21,216 bases of DNA from JAURVT01 sp049059935 (GTDB lineage: Bacteria; Actinomycetota; Actinomycetes; Propionibacteriales; Nocardioidaceae). Positions 7,291 to 14,020 of this stretch are shown one piece after another. Position 1 is the first letter of the stretch, and the number at the start of each line of letters is the position of its first letter. The stretch covers positions 1 through 21,216 of the forward strand of contig NZ_JBMGQR010000072.1 of assembly GCF_049059935.1 (NCBI RefSeq), read 5' to 3'. Below the pieces are notes generated by a model. That model made no database searches, was not told where the DNA came from, and saw nothing but the letters and a program-made list of their open reading frames with translations. Position numbers and translations under genes: made by a program.

Positions 7291-7959
7291 TCAGCTGGCG
7301 GCCGGCGGCATCAGCACGGAGTCGATCAGGTAGACCGTCGCGTTGGCGGTCTTGACGCCACCACAGATCACCTTGGCGCTCTGGTCGCCGACGGTGATGG
7401 TGTCGCCCGAGCCCGAGATGGTCAGGTCGGCGCCGTTGACGGTCGGGAAGGTGCCGTCGATCTCGTCGGGAGCCTTCTGGCCCTCGATGACGTGGTAGGT
7501 CAGGACCTGGGTCAGCGTCTCGGCGCCCTCGGGGGTGCCGAGGGTCTCGACCGTGGCGGCCGGCAGCTTGGCGAAGGCCGAGTCGACGGGCGCGAAGACG
7601 GTGAACTCGCCACCGTTGAGGGTGTCGACGAGGTTCACGTCAGGGTTGAGCTTGCCCGAGACCGCGGCGGTGAGGGTCTTGAGCAGCGGGTTGTTGCTCG
7701 CGGCCGTCGCGACCGGGTCGGCGGACATGCCCTCGACCGAGCCGGCGCCGTCCGGCACCTGGGCGGCGTAGTCGGCGCAGCCGGGGCCGACGAGGTCGGA
7801 GTCGGCGGCCGAGGCGTCGGCGCTGGGCGAGGCGTCGGTGGTGGCGTCCGACGTGGCGGAGTCCGACGACTCGTCGGAGCCACCGCCACAGGCGGCGGTG
7901 AAGACGAGGAGCGGCGCGACGGCGGCGACGGCCAGGGACTTGGAGCGGATGCTGCGCAT
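7291..7959 (-). CDS. FAS1 (fasciclin) domain lipoprotein
   Basis: This 222-residue exported lipoprotein has a positively charged start (MRSIRSKS), a hydrophobic stretch, and TAACGGG with Cys24 as the lipidation site. A Ser/Asp/Ala-rich linker (about 25-55) would hold the domain off the membrane. Residues about 75-220 form a FAS1 domain, with GEFTVFAPVDSAFAKLP, TLTQVLTYHVIEG, LTISGSGDTITV and the closing ATVYLIDSVLMPP. FAS1 domains mediate surface adhesion; mycobacterial MPT83 is a comparable lipoprotein. A strong AAAAGGAA ribosome binding site lies 6 nt before ATG 7959. It is 78 nt downstream of the molybdoenzyme gene and may be in the same transcript. A perfect hairpin follows it. Confidence 0.93.
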   Translation of the reverse strand: MRSIRSKSLAVAAVAPLLVFTAACGGGSDESSDSATSDATTDASPSADASAADSDLVGPGCADYAAQVPDGAGSVEGMSADPVATAASNNPLLKTLTAAVSGKLNPDVNLVDTLNGGEFTVFAPVDSAFAKLPAATVETLGTPEGAETLTQVLTYHVIEGQKAPDEIDGTFPTVNGADLTISGSGDTITVGDQSAKVICGGVKTANATVYLIDSVLMPPAAS

Positions 7960-8037
7960 GATGGGTTCCTTTTCTCTGGTCGACGAGCCCGTGGTCGGAC
8001 CCGTTCGTGGCGTTCTCGGTGCGGTGGTGATGGTTGG

Positions 8038-9612
8038 TCAGTCCTCCACGCGGAACTGGATGCTGTGCCAGCCGGTGGATCCGTCGGGCCTCACCGAGGC
8101 CCGGTCGGAGGTCTGGGTCTCCCCGTCGCCGTTGGTGGCGCGGACGCGGAGGGTGTGCGTGCCGGGGGTGGCGTCCTGCCACTCCCACGACCACTGGCGC
8201 CAGGTGTTGACGTTGTCCTGGGTGGCGAGGCTGACCTCTTCCCAGTCGCTGTCGTCGACCTGCACCTCGACGGTCTGGATGCCGACCGTCTGAGCCCACG
8301 CGGTGCCGCCGACCCGAACCGCGTCCCGGGGGAACGTCTGGAAGGCCTTGGGCACGTCGATGCGTGAGCTGAACTTGATGGGGGCCTCCGCGCTGTAGCC
8401 GCGCGGGGTCCAGTACGCCTCGAAGTCGGCGAACCTCGTGACCTCGATGTCGACGACCCACTTGGTGGCCGACACGTAGCCGTAGAGGCCGGGCACGACG
8501 AGGCGTGCGGGGAAGCCGTGCTCGAGGGGGAGCGGCTCGCCGTTCATGGCGATCGCCAGGAGCGAGCCGCGGTCGTCGGTCATCGCCTCGAGCGGCGTCC
8601 CGATGGTCATGTCGTCGGCGCTCGTAGACTTGACGGCGTCGGCGCCGTCCTGCACGCCGGCCTCCTCGAGCAGCTCCTTGAGCGGCACGCCGATCCAGGT
8701 CGCGTTGCCCACGTAGGGCCCGCCCACCTGGTTCGAGACGCAGGTCAGGGTGATGCGGCTCTCGACCAGGCGGCGCTCGAGCACGTCGGCGAACGACAGG
8801 TTGATCTCGTTGTCGACCATGCCGTGGATGCGGAGCGTCCAGGTGTCGGCCGGGACGTCCGGCACCTGCAGCGCGGTGTCGATGCGGTAGAAGTCGCGGT
8901 TGCGGGTGAGGTAGCGCGAGATGCCCGAGACGTCGGCCTGCACGCCAGCCGGCACCGCCGGGGCGGGCACCGCCGGGCGCGGGATGGTGATGGACGCGCG
9001 GGACGCGTTGGCCGCGCCGCCGCCGAGGAAGCGACCGACGGCCCCGCCGATGACGAGCACGGCACCGGTGCCGAGCGCGACGGCGAGGAAGCGCCGACGG
9101 TCGAAGCCCGCGGGCAGCTCGTCGCCGGGGTGGCGGTCGAGCAGGACGTGGGTCTTGTCGTCGGTGCGGCGGCGGTACTCCGAGAAGAGCAGCACCAGCG
9201 CGCCGACCGAGATGACGAGGGCCACGACCGCGGGCAGCGCCTTCAGCAGCACGTTCGCGTCGGTCGTGCCGTCGGTGACGGCGGCCACCAGGGCCACCAC
9301 GCCGAGCAGGGCGGTGATCGCGACGGCGAGACGCGGACGGGTCAGCGCCAGCAGGCCGGCGACCGCGGCGAGGAGCCCGATGGCCACCACGACGCCACCG
9401 ATGAGGACGGGCTTGTCGTTGGTGCCGAAGCGCTCGACGGCGAAGTCCTTGAGCCAGGCGGGCGTCAGGAGGATGAAGCGGTTGCCCACCGAGATGATCG
9501 GCGAGGGCGTTCCCGTGAGGGCCGCGACACCCGAGGACGCGGCCACACCCGAGGCTGCCGCGAGGAGGCCGAGGCCCGCTGCGGTGAGCTTGGTGGTCGC
9601 TGTCGTGGTCAC
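8038..9612 (-). CDS. Membrane-anchored molybdopterin-dependent oxidoreductase (sulfite oxidase fold)
   Basis: The 524-residue protein has about five hydrophobic helices (around 9-33, 69-90, 94-112, 126-143 and 174-196) and then an extracytoplasmic molybdopterin domain. Residues about 250-410 are the sulfite-oxidase-type Moco domain, with HGMVDNEINLSF, LTCVSNQVGG (Cys291, the expected molybdenum ligand) and FPARLVVPGLYGYVSATKWV. Residues about 415-522 form the Ig-like Mo-co dimerisation domain. FDRRRFLAVALGTG directly before the last helix looks like a twin-arginine motif. The electron donor or substrate is not evident. I took GTG 9612 because the first hydrophobic helix starts just after it. 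The ribosome binding site is poor (GGAGG is about 20 nt away), so the start is less certain than the family. Confidence 0.9.
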   Translation of the reverse strand: MTTTATTKLTAAGLGLLAAASGVAASSGVAALTGTPSPIISVGNRFILLTPAWLKDFAVERFGTNDKPVLIGGVVVAIGLLAAVAGLLALTRPRLAVAITALLGVVALVAAVTDGTTDANVLLKALPAVVALVISVGALVLLFSEYRRRTDDKTHVLLDRHPGDELPAGFDRRRFLAVALGTGAVLVIGGAVGRFLGGGAANASRASITIPRPAVPAPAVPAGVQADVSGISRYLTRNRDFYRIDTALQVPDVPADTWTLRIHGMVDNEINLSFADVLERRLVESRITLTCVSNQVGGPYVGNATWIGVPLKELLEEAGVQDGADAVKSTSADDMTIGTPLEAMTDDRGSLLAIAMNGEPLPLEHGFPARLVVPGLYGYVSATKWVVDIEVTRFADFEAYWTPRGYSAEAPIKFSSRIDVPKAFQTFPRDAVRVGGTAWAQTVGIQTVEVQVDDSDWEEVSLATQDNVNTWRQWSWEWQDATPGTHTLRVRATNGDGETQTSDRASVRPDGSTGWHSIQFRVED

Positions 9613-9746
9613 ATCGGTACTTCGCGCCGGTCCTCCAGATGGATTGGTCCGGTGAAGAAGTTTCGAAGAGTTTCCGTGTGCACCTACTTTCCAGTAGCCC
9701 CGACGCGGTGGGGGTCCTGGGTGCGAGACGCGGTCCTGCTCGGGTC

Positions 9747-9799
9747 GGCGGTGGGTACGGCCCCACTCTTGGGCTGATCCTGGGGCCATACCCACCGCC
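9747..9799. repeat. Large inverted repeat, probable terminator, in the 294-nt gap
   Basis: Arms 9747-9765 and 9781-9799 are 19 nt with a single mismatch (a possible G-U pair in RNA), around a 15-nt loop. It lies in the 294-nt gap 9613-9906, downstream of the transglutaminase-like gene and upstream of the molybdoenzyme, both on the minus strand. A terminator for the former is the simplest reading. The stem contains GTACGGCC / GGCCATAC, which matches the core of the palindromes at 10808-11060. I see no convincing gene or promoter in the rest of the gap. Confidence 0.75.
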
Positions 9800-9906
9800 A
9801 GGTGCCCCAGCCACCACCTGCGGTGGCCCACCCACCACGAACGCGCCCGAGATGGTGGGTGAGGCACCTGTTCGGGCGGACGCCTTGTCGCCCGCGCAGC
9901 GCCGGG

Positions 9907-10713
9907 TCAGTGCATGACGAAGGGTGACGCGCCGTCGTCGACCGGGAGCGTGGGGCTGACGACGGCGCCGACCTTGATGCCGGTGAACCGGACGTAGCCG
10001 CCGTAGGTGCTGAGGAACGCGGTGTCGGCCGCGTCGCGTCCGGTGCCGATGCGCACCAGGCTCTGGCGCGGGGCGAGGCCGGTGGTGTCGACGACCCGCC
10101 ACTGCCCGTCGAGGAACGCCTCGACCACGGCGTGGAAGTCCATCGGCACCAGGCCCGGCGCGTAGGCCGAGACCAGTCGCGCGGGCACGTCGCGCGCCCG
10201 CAGGAACGCGAGCGTCAGGTGGGTGAAGTCGCGGCACACGCCGTCGCGGCTCAGCAGCGTCTCGACCGCCCCGTCGGTGGGGCGCGACGCACCCGGGACG
10301 TAGGCGATGTTGCGCTGCACCCACGCCGCCACCTCGTCGAGCAGCCGCTGGCCCTCGTAGCCGCCGAACGCGGCGTGGGCGGGGGCGAGCACCCGGTCGG
10401 ACGGGACGTAGCGGCTGGGACGGCGGTAGACGACCCGCTCGTTCAGGTCGATGTCCTGCGGGTCACCGGTGCCGGTGACGACCGCGCGGTAGTCGAGCGT
10501 GAGGTCGAGGTCGCGGTCGGCGTGCACCACGTGCAGCACGGTGCCCCGGTCGCCCGGCAGCTCCTCGTACGCCACCGGCTCGCCGTCGGAGACGAGCGTC
10601 AGCTCCTCCTCCACCGAGTCGTACCCGCCCACGCGGGCGACCGCGACGGAGAAGACGAGCTCGGTGCCCTTCTCCGCGGTGAGCTCGAGGTGGGACGTCA
10701 CGGTGCGGATCAC
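9907..10713 (-). CDS. Transglutaminase-like (papain-fold) domain protein
   Basis: This 268-residue cytoplasmic protein has an N-terminal beta-rich domain (about 1-100, the 'transglutaminase N-terminal' type seen in bacterial COG1305 proteins) and a cysteine-protease-fold core. The expected triad is visible: Cys160 in SRDGVCRDFTH, His194 in PMDFHAVVEAF, and Asp209 in GQWRVVDTTG. Family members act as proteases or amide-modifying enzymes; the target is unknown. There is no signal peptide. GTG 10713 was chosen because a TAGGGT box stands 6 nt upstream of it and no open frame of note extends it. The gene is alone: an inverted repeat follows its stop, and 388 nt of repeat-bearing non-coding DNA precedes it. 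Confidence 0.92.
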   Translation of the reverse strand: MIRTVTSHLELTAEKGTELVFSVAVARVGGYDSVEEELTLVSDGEPVAYEELPGDRGTVLHVVHADRDLDLTLDYRAVVTGTGDPQDIDLNERVVYRRPSRYVPSDRVLAPAHAAFGGYEGQRLLDEVAAWVQRNIAYVPGASRPTDGAVETLLSRDGVCRDFTHLTLAFLRARDVPARLVSAYAPGLVPMDFHAVVEAFLDGQWRVVDTTGLAPRQSLVRIGTGRDAADTAFLSTYGGYVRFTGIKVGAVVSPTLPVDDGASPFVMH

Positions 10714-10719
10714 GCGTGA

Positions 10720-10725
10720 ACCCTA
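10720..10725 (-). promoter_or_regulatory. -10 box of a probable leaderless promoter (TAGGGT, 6 nt, GTG)
   Basis: The minus strand reads TAGGGTTCACGCGTG ahead of the transglutaminase-like gene. Spacing is one base shorter than at the ATG-start genes, and the same as upstream of the MerR gene, which also starts with GTG. Confidence 0.55.
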
Positions 10726-10752
10726 GGGCTCCGCCCTCCGGCCCGCTCGCCC

Positions 10753-10784
10753 GCACCGGCCGCCGTCCGTCCTCGCCGCCGCCT
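10753..10784 (+). repeat. Direct repeat, copy 1 (flank of palindrome A)
   Basis: GCACCGGCCGCCGTCCGTC (19 nt) recurs exactly at 10968-10986, and similarity continues to 32 nt with two mismatches. Each copy lies about 20-25 nt before a 41-nt palindrome (A and B), so block and palindrome appear duplicated together with an offset of about 212-215 nt. Confidence 0.8.
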
Positions 10785-10807
10785 TCCCCCGACCCGCCCG
10801 GACCGAG

Positions 10808-10848
10808 GAATCGGCGTACGACCGTGTCGGGCGGCCATACCCCGATTC
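10808..10848. repeat. 41-nt palindrome A
   Basis: It begins GAATCGGCGTACGACCG and ends CGGCCATACCCCGATTC. The 17-nt arms pair at 14 positions around a 7-nt loop. It is 36/41 identical to copy B at 11020-11060, and the ends GAATCG and CGATTC are kept in all three copies. It lies in the 388-nt stretch without genes between the transglutaminase-like gene and glgA. Confidence 0.85.
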
Positions 10849-10868
10849 ACACCCGCACCGCGACCGAA

Positions 10869-10909
10869 GAATCGAGGTCGTGGTCCGTATCGGGGCAGAA
10901 CCTCGATTC
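10869..10909. repeat. 41-nt palindrome M (divergent middle copy)
   Basis: It begins GAATCGAGGT and ends ACCTCGATTC, giving perfect 10-bp arms, and is exactly 41 nt like A and B. The interior differs from them, although both ends are the same. The bases before all three follow GAnCGAn (gaccgag, gaccgaa, gagcgac). A 13-nt CACACCCGCACCG sequence occurs at 10848-10860 and again at 10943-10955, on either side of this copy. Confidence 0.75.
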
Positions 10910-10967
10910 CCCGATCGCACCGCCGCAACACCCCGCCGCACGCACACCCGCACCGAAGGGCGGCGCC

Positions 10968-10999
10968 GCACCGGCCGCCGTCCGTCATCGCCGCCTCCT
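10968..10999 (+). repeat. Direct repeat, copy 2 (flank of palindrome B)
   Basis: This is the second copy of the block at 10753-10784: 19 nt identical, then 32 nt in all with two differences. It stands 20 nt before palindrome B. Confidence 0.8.
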
Positions 11000-11019
11000 C
11001 CCGGCCCACGCGGAGCGAC

Positions 11020-11060
11020 GAATCGGCGTATGGCCGTGTGGGGCGGTCATACGCCGATTC
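11020..11060. repeat. 41-nt palindrome B (best-paired copy), possible glgA terminator
   Basis: It begins GAATCGGCGTATGGCCG and ends CGGTCATACGCCGATTC. The 17-nt arms pair at 16 positions plus one G-T, around a 7-nt loop. It lies 41 nt after the glgA stop on the minus strand, so in RNA it would form a strong stem that could end or stabilise glgA transcripts. No T tract follows. Confidence 0.85.
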
Positions 11061-11101
11061 CCTCGTGGGCTCGCGGCAGAGGTGGCCGGGCGAGGGAGGC
11101 C

Positions 11102-12298
11102 TCAGCGCTCGGCGAGCACCGCCTCGTACACCTCGAGCGTGCTGGCGGCGACGGCGTCCCAGCTGAACTGCGATGTCACGCGCTCGCGGCCGGCGCGGCC
11201 CCAGGCGGCGGCGCGGTCCGGGTCGGAGACGGCGTCGGTGATGGCGGCGGCGAGGTCGGCCTCGAACTTCGCGGGATCCAGCGGCGTGCCGGTGCCGTCG
11301 GTCTCCTGCTCGATGGGCACGAGCAGGCCGGTCTCGCCGGGCACGACGACCTCGGGGATGCCGCCGGTGGCCGTGGCGACGACGGCGGTCTCGCACGCCA
11401 TCGCCTCGAGGTTGACGATGCCGAGCGGCTCGTAGACCGACGGGCACAGGAACACCGTGGCGACGGTGAGCAGCGTGGTGACGTCCTCGCGCGGCAGCAT
11501 CTCAGGGATCCAGACGACGCCGGGGTGCGTCGTGCGCAGCTCGTCGACGAGCGCCTCGACCTCGGCGGCGATCTCGGGGGTGTCGGGGGCGCCCGCGCAC
11601 AGCACGATCTGGACGTCGGACGGCACGTCGCGGGCGGCGCGGAGCAGGTGCGGCAGCCCCTTCTGGCGCGTGATGCGGCCGACGAACACCGCGCTCGGCC
11701 GGTCGGGGTCGACGCCCAGGGACCTGGCGCGGTCGGGGTCGTGACGCGGCTGCCACCGCTCGACGTCGATGCCGTTGTGGACGACGGGCACGTTCGCGGG
11801 GTCGACCGACGGGTAGCAGCGCAGGATGTCGTCGCGCATCGCGGCGCTGACGGCGACGACGCGCGCCGCCGACTCGAACGCCTGGCGCTCGGCCCACGAG
11901 CTCAGCGCGTAGCCCCCGCCGAGCTGCTCGGCCTTCCACGGGCGCAGCGGCTCCAGGCTGTGCGCCGTGGCGACGTGCGGGATGCCGTGCAGCAGCCCGG
12001 ACAGGTGACCGGCCATGTTGGCGTACCAGGTGTGGGAGTGGACGAGGTCCGCGCCGGCGCGGTCCTGGACCATCGACAGGTCGGTGCCCAACGTCTTGAG
12101 CGCGGCGTTGGCGTCGGTCAGCTCGACGGGCGTGCCGTACGCCGTGGTGCCGGGCTCGTCCCGCGGCGCCCCGAAGCACCCGACGCGCGCGTCGACGTCG
12201 CCCCGCGCTCGCAGGGCCGAGACGAGCTCGGCGACGTGGACGCCGGCGCCTCCGTAGACCTCGGGCGGGTACTCGCGGCTCAGCACGTCGATACGCAT
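11102..12298 (-). CDS. glgA: Actinobacterial GlgA/GlgM-type GT4 glycosyltransferase
   Basis: This 398-residue GT-B-fold retaining transferase of the Corynebacterium/Mycobacterium glycogen synthase family begins with SREYPPEVYGGAGVHVAEL, an unmistakable signature. VHSHTWYANMAGHLSG and HSLEPLRPWKAEQLGG follow. The C-terminal donor site is VGRITRQKGLPHLL and the E-x7-E motif EPLGIVNLE at 290-298. In M. tuberculosis the equivalent uses ADP-glucose and glucose-1-phosphate to make maltose-1-phosphate (GlgM); elsewhere it was first described as glycogen synthase. Which reaction dominates here is not visible. ADP-glucose would come from GlgC, encoded divergently nearby. ATG 12298 is chosen: a TAGTGT box lies 7 nt upstream, and the 3-codon longer start at 12307 lies within that box. 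The luxR-type gene ends 10 nt upstream. Confidence 0.93.
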   Translation of the reverse strand: MRIDVLSREYPPEVYGGAGVHVAELVSALRARGDVDARVGCFGAPRDEPGTTAYGTPVELTDANAALKTLGTDLSMVQDRAGADLVHSHTWYANMAGHLSGLLHGIPHVATAHSLEPLRPWKAEQLGGGYALSSWAERQAFESAARVVAVSAAMRDDILRCYPSVDPANVPVVHNGIDVERWQPRHDPDRARSLGVDPDRPSAVFVGRITRQKGLPHLLRAARDVPSDVQIVLCAGAPDTPEIAAEVEALVDELRTTHPGVVWIPEMLPREDVTTLLTVATVFLCPSVYEPLGIVNLEAMACETAVVATATGGIPEVVVPGETGLLVPIEQETDGTGTPLDPAKFEADLAAAITDAVSDPDRAAAWGRAGRERVTSQFSWDAVAASTLEVYEAVLAER

Positions 12299-12305
12299 GG
12301 GCAGC

Positions 12306-12311
12306 ACACTA
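12306..12311 (-). promoter_or_regulatory. -10 box of glgA, sharing bases with the preceding stop codon (TAGTGT, 7 nt, ATG)
   Basis: The minus strand reads CTAGTGTGCTGCCCATG. The TAG at 12311-12309 is both the stop codon of the LuxR-type gene and the start of the box. The divergent glgC gene has the identical CTAGTGT box at the same 7-nt distance, so the two genes of the pathway share promoter architecture. Confidence 0.6.
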
Positions 12312-12665
12312 GAGGGTGGTGACGGCGGTCACGCCGACGTCCACCTGCAGCAGCCCGCGCCGGCGCGCGTCACGGGTGGCCGAGAGGCGGTCGTGCACGC
12401 CGAGCTTGGCGTAGACGTGCTCGAGGTGCTTGCGGACGGTGGCCGCCGAGATGCCCAGACGGCGTCCGATCTGTGCGGCGGTGAGCCCCCGTTCGAGCAG
12501 GACGAGCACCGCCTGCTCGCGCTCGGTGAGCAGCGGGTCGTCGGGGACGGGTGCCGCCGCGGCACCCGCCACGATGGCGAGGACGAGTCGTGCGCAGGGG
12601 GCGCAGGCGCCGCCGGCGACGGCGGCACGCACCACGGCGTCCTGGTCGAGCAGGGTCGTGCTCAT
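12309..12665 (-). CDS. Small LuxR-family HTH regulator with an N-terminal CxxC
   Basis: This 118-residue protein is little more than a GerE/LuxR-type helix-turn-helix (about 45-100): LLTEREQAVLVLLERGLTAA, then IGRRLGISAATVRKHLEHVYAKLGVHDR. No receiver domain is present. The short N-terminus has Cys21 and Cys24 (GGACAPCARLV), which could sense redox state or bind metal, but this is only suggestive. GGGAGGGA lies 7 nt before ATG 12665, a clear start choice. It ends in TAG, whereas the other complete genes here end in TGA, and that TAG forms part of the glgA -10 box. The gene lies head-to-head with the ScyD-like gene across 144 nt, and its stop is 10 nt before glgA. It may control glgA, glgC or the secreted protein; no binding site was recognised. 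Confidence 0.85.
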   Translation of the reverse strand: MSTTLLDQDAVVRAAVAGGACAPCARLVLAIVAGAAAAPVPDDPLLTEREQAVLVLLERGLTAAQIGRRLGISAATVRKHLEHVYAKLGVHDRLSATRDARRRGLLQVDVGVTAVTTL

Positions 12666-12809
12666 GCGGGGTCCCTCCCGGGCGCCGAGCCGCCACCACC
12701 CGGATTCACTACGCGCAAGAGCGTACAGCCGACCAGGCCCGGGATCGCTACCTTTTCGGCCACCTGTCCATGCCGCACTCGGGAGCGGCCGCGCGTCGAA
12801 AGGCCCCTC

Positions 12810-13946
12810 GTGCGCACCTCCACCCGACTCCCACGCCCCCTCGTCCTCGGCGTCGCCGCCGTGGGCTCCCTCGCCCTCCTCAGCCCGCACGCCGCCGTCG
12901 CCGGCCCCTCCGCCGACTACGACCCGCTCGCCGCCGCCCGCAAGGCGGCGCCCGTCGTGGTCGTCAGCGGCCTGGACAACCCGCGGCAGCTGACGCAGAC
13001 GCCCAGCGGCAAGCTGCTGATCGCCCAGGCCGGCCACGGCTCGTACCAGAAGAAGAACTGCGTCGGCACCGGCGAGGACACCCAGTGCATCGGGCTCACC
13101 GGCAAGGTGACGCTCGTGTCGAACGGGAAGAAGAAGAACGTCATGCGCGGCCTGCTCTCGGCCGCCGGTCCCGACGGCACGTTCGCCGTCGGCAGCAACG
13201 GCGCGGCCAAGCGCCGCGGCGGGCCGTACCTCTCGGTGATCAGCTACGCGCCGCCCGAGTCCTTCCCGGCCGGCATCCCGAGCCGGCAGGCGGGCAAGCT
13301 GATCTCGAAGCGGATCGGCGGCACCAACCGCGTCAACGCCGACATCACCGCGTTCGAGCGGCGTCGCGACCCCGACGGCGAGGGCGTCGACTCCAACCCG
13401 TACTCGGTGCTGTCGTGGAAGGGCAGGACGCTCGTGGCCGACGCGGCGGGCGACTCGATCCTCAAGGTGAGCAAGCGCGGCCACGTCGCGCTGTTCCACA
13501 CCATGAAGGAGTACGGCAAGACCGTCGACGCCGTCCCGACCGTCCTGGCACCCGACAAGCGGACCGGCAACGTGCTCGTCGGCGAGCTGCACTCCGAGCA
13601 GCCCGGCAAGGCCCGGGTCTGGGCGCTGAACGCCAAGGGCAAGCCGGTCCGCTCCTGGAAGGGCTTCACCACGGTCACCGGCGTCGCGAGGTCGAAGCGC
13701 GGCACGCTCTACGTGAGCGAGCTGTTCGGCGGCTCCTGCACCTTCGACAAGATCCCGTCGTGCTTCCCCGGCCGGGTCGTCAAGGTGGCGCCCGACGGCA
13801 CGCGGACGACGGTCGACGTCCCGTTCCCGGCCGGCGTCGTCGTCCGCAACGGCAAGGTCTACGTCAACGCCTTCTCCACCAGCCCGGCCAAGGGCTTCGG
13901 CGGCAACCCGGCGTGGACCGGACAGCTGTGGCGGCTGCGGTTCTGA
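12810..13946 (+). CDS. Secreted ScyD/ScyE-family protein (NHL/propeller-like)
   Basis: This 378-residue exported protein starts RTSTRLPRPLVLGVAAVGSL and carries a Sec-type signal ending near AVAGPSA (about 32). The mature part has the ScyD/ScyE pattern: VVSGLDNPRQLTQTPSGKLL, IAQAGHG, two Cys in a NCVGTGEDTQCIGLTGKVTLV loop, then repeated beta-propeller-like units (VNADITAFE, LVADAAGDSILKVS, VAPDGTRTTVDVPFP). The name comes from cyanobacterial scytonemin genes. In actinobacteria the function is unknown and a pigment role should not be assumed. GTG 12810 was chosen: GAAAGG lies 7 nt upstream and the signal peptide begins there. The long open frame before it is a shadow crossing the LuxR-type gene. 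It is 74 nt upstream of glgC on the same strand; glgC has its own promoter-like box. Confidence 0.82.
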   Translation: MRTSTRLPRPLVLGVAAVGSLALLSPHAAVAGPSADYDPLAAARKAAPVVVVSGLDNPRQLTQTPSGKLLIAQAGHGSYQKKNCVGTGEDTQCIGLTGKVTLVSNGKKKNVMRGLLSAAGPDGTFAVGSNGAAKRRGGPYLSVISYAPPESFPAGIPSRQAGKLISKRIGGTNRVNADITAFERRRDPDGEGVDSNPYSVLSWKGRTLVADAAGDSILKVSKRGHVALFHTMKEYGKTVDAVPTVLAPDKRTGNVLVGELHSEQPGKARVWALNAKGKPVRSWKGFTTVTGVARSKRGTLYVSELFGGSCTFDKIPSCFPGRVVKVAPDGTRTTVDVPFPAGVVVRNGKVYVNAFSTSPAKGFGGNPAWTGQLWRLRF

Positions 13947-14007
13947 CGGCCACCGCCGCCCCTACCGCGAACTGAGGGGGAACGGTGCGACCGGCGTCAC
14001 ACGTGGC

Positions 14008-14013
14008 TAGTGT
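14008..14013 (+). promoter_or_regulatory. -10 box of glgC (TAGTGT, 7 nt, ATG)
   Basis: The strand reads CTAGTGTTCGGCACATG, with TAGTGT 7 nt before the glgC start codon. This is the same box and spacing as glgA. The -35 region 17-18 nt further upstream (near GTGCGA) is a poor match. Confidence 0.6.
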
Positions 14014-14020
14014 TCGGCAC

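Noticed and set aside
9612..9650. SigK-like promoter (CCATCT...CCGATG) upstream of the molybdoenzyme, considered because mycobacterial FAS1 genes are SigK-controlled
   Set aside because: The -10-like part overlaps the GTG start codon and the spacing is 19 nt, so it could not drive this start. No sigK or rskA gene is in the window.
7640..10324. Minus-strand open frame of 894 codons across three genes
   Set aside because: Its translation is an Arg/His/Pro-rich shadow of the FAS1, molybdoenzyme and transglutaminase genes, which have clear family motifs in other frames.
10716..11435. Open frames over the palindrome region that show repeated peptides such as NRRxxVxGGHTPI
   Set aside because: The peptide repeats simply translate the palindromes. 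The frames run into glgA antisense and no ribosome binding site or family was seen, so the region is treated as non-coding.
12666..12809. Promoter elements for the divergent LuxR-type and ScyD-like genes (TACCTT at 12749, TACGCT on the minus strand at 12725)
   Set aside because: Single -10-like matches without a -35 partner are too common to call.
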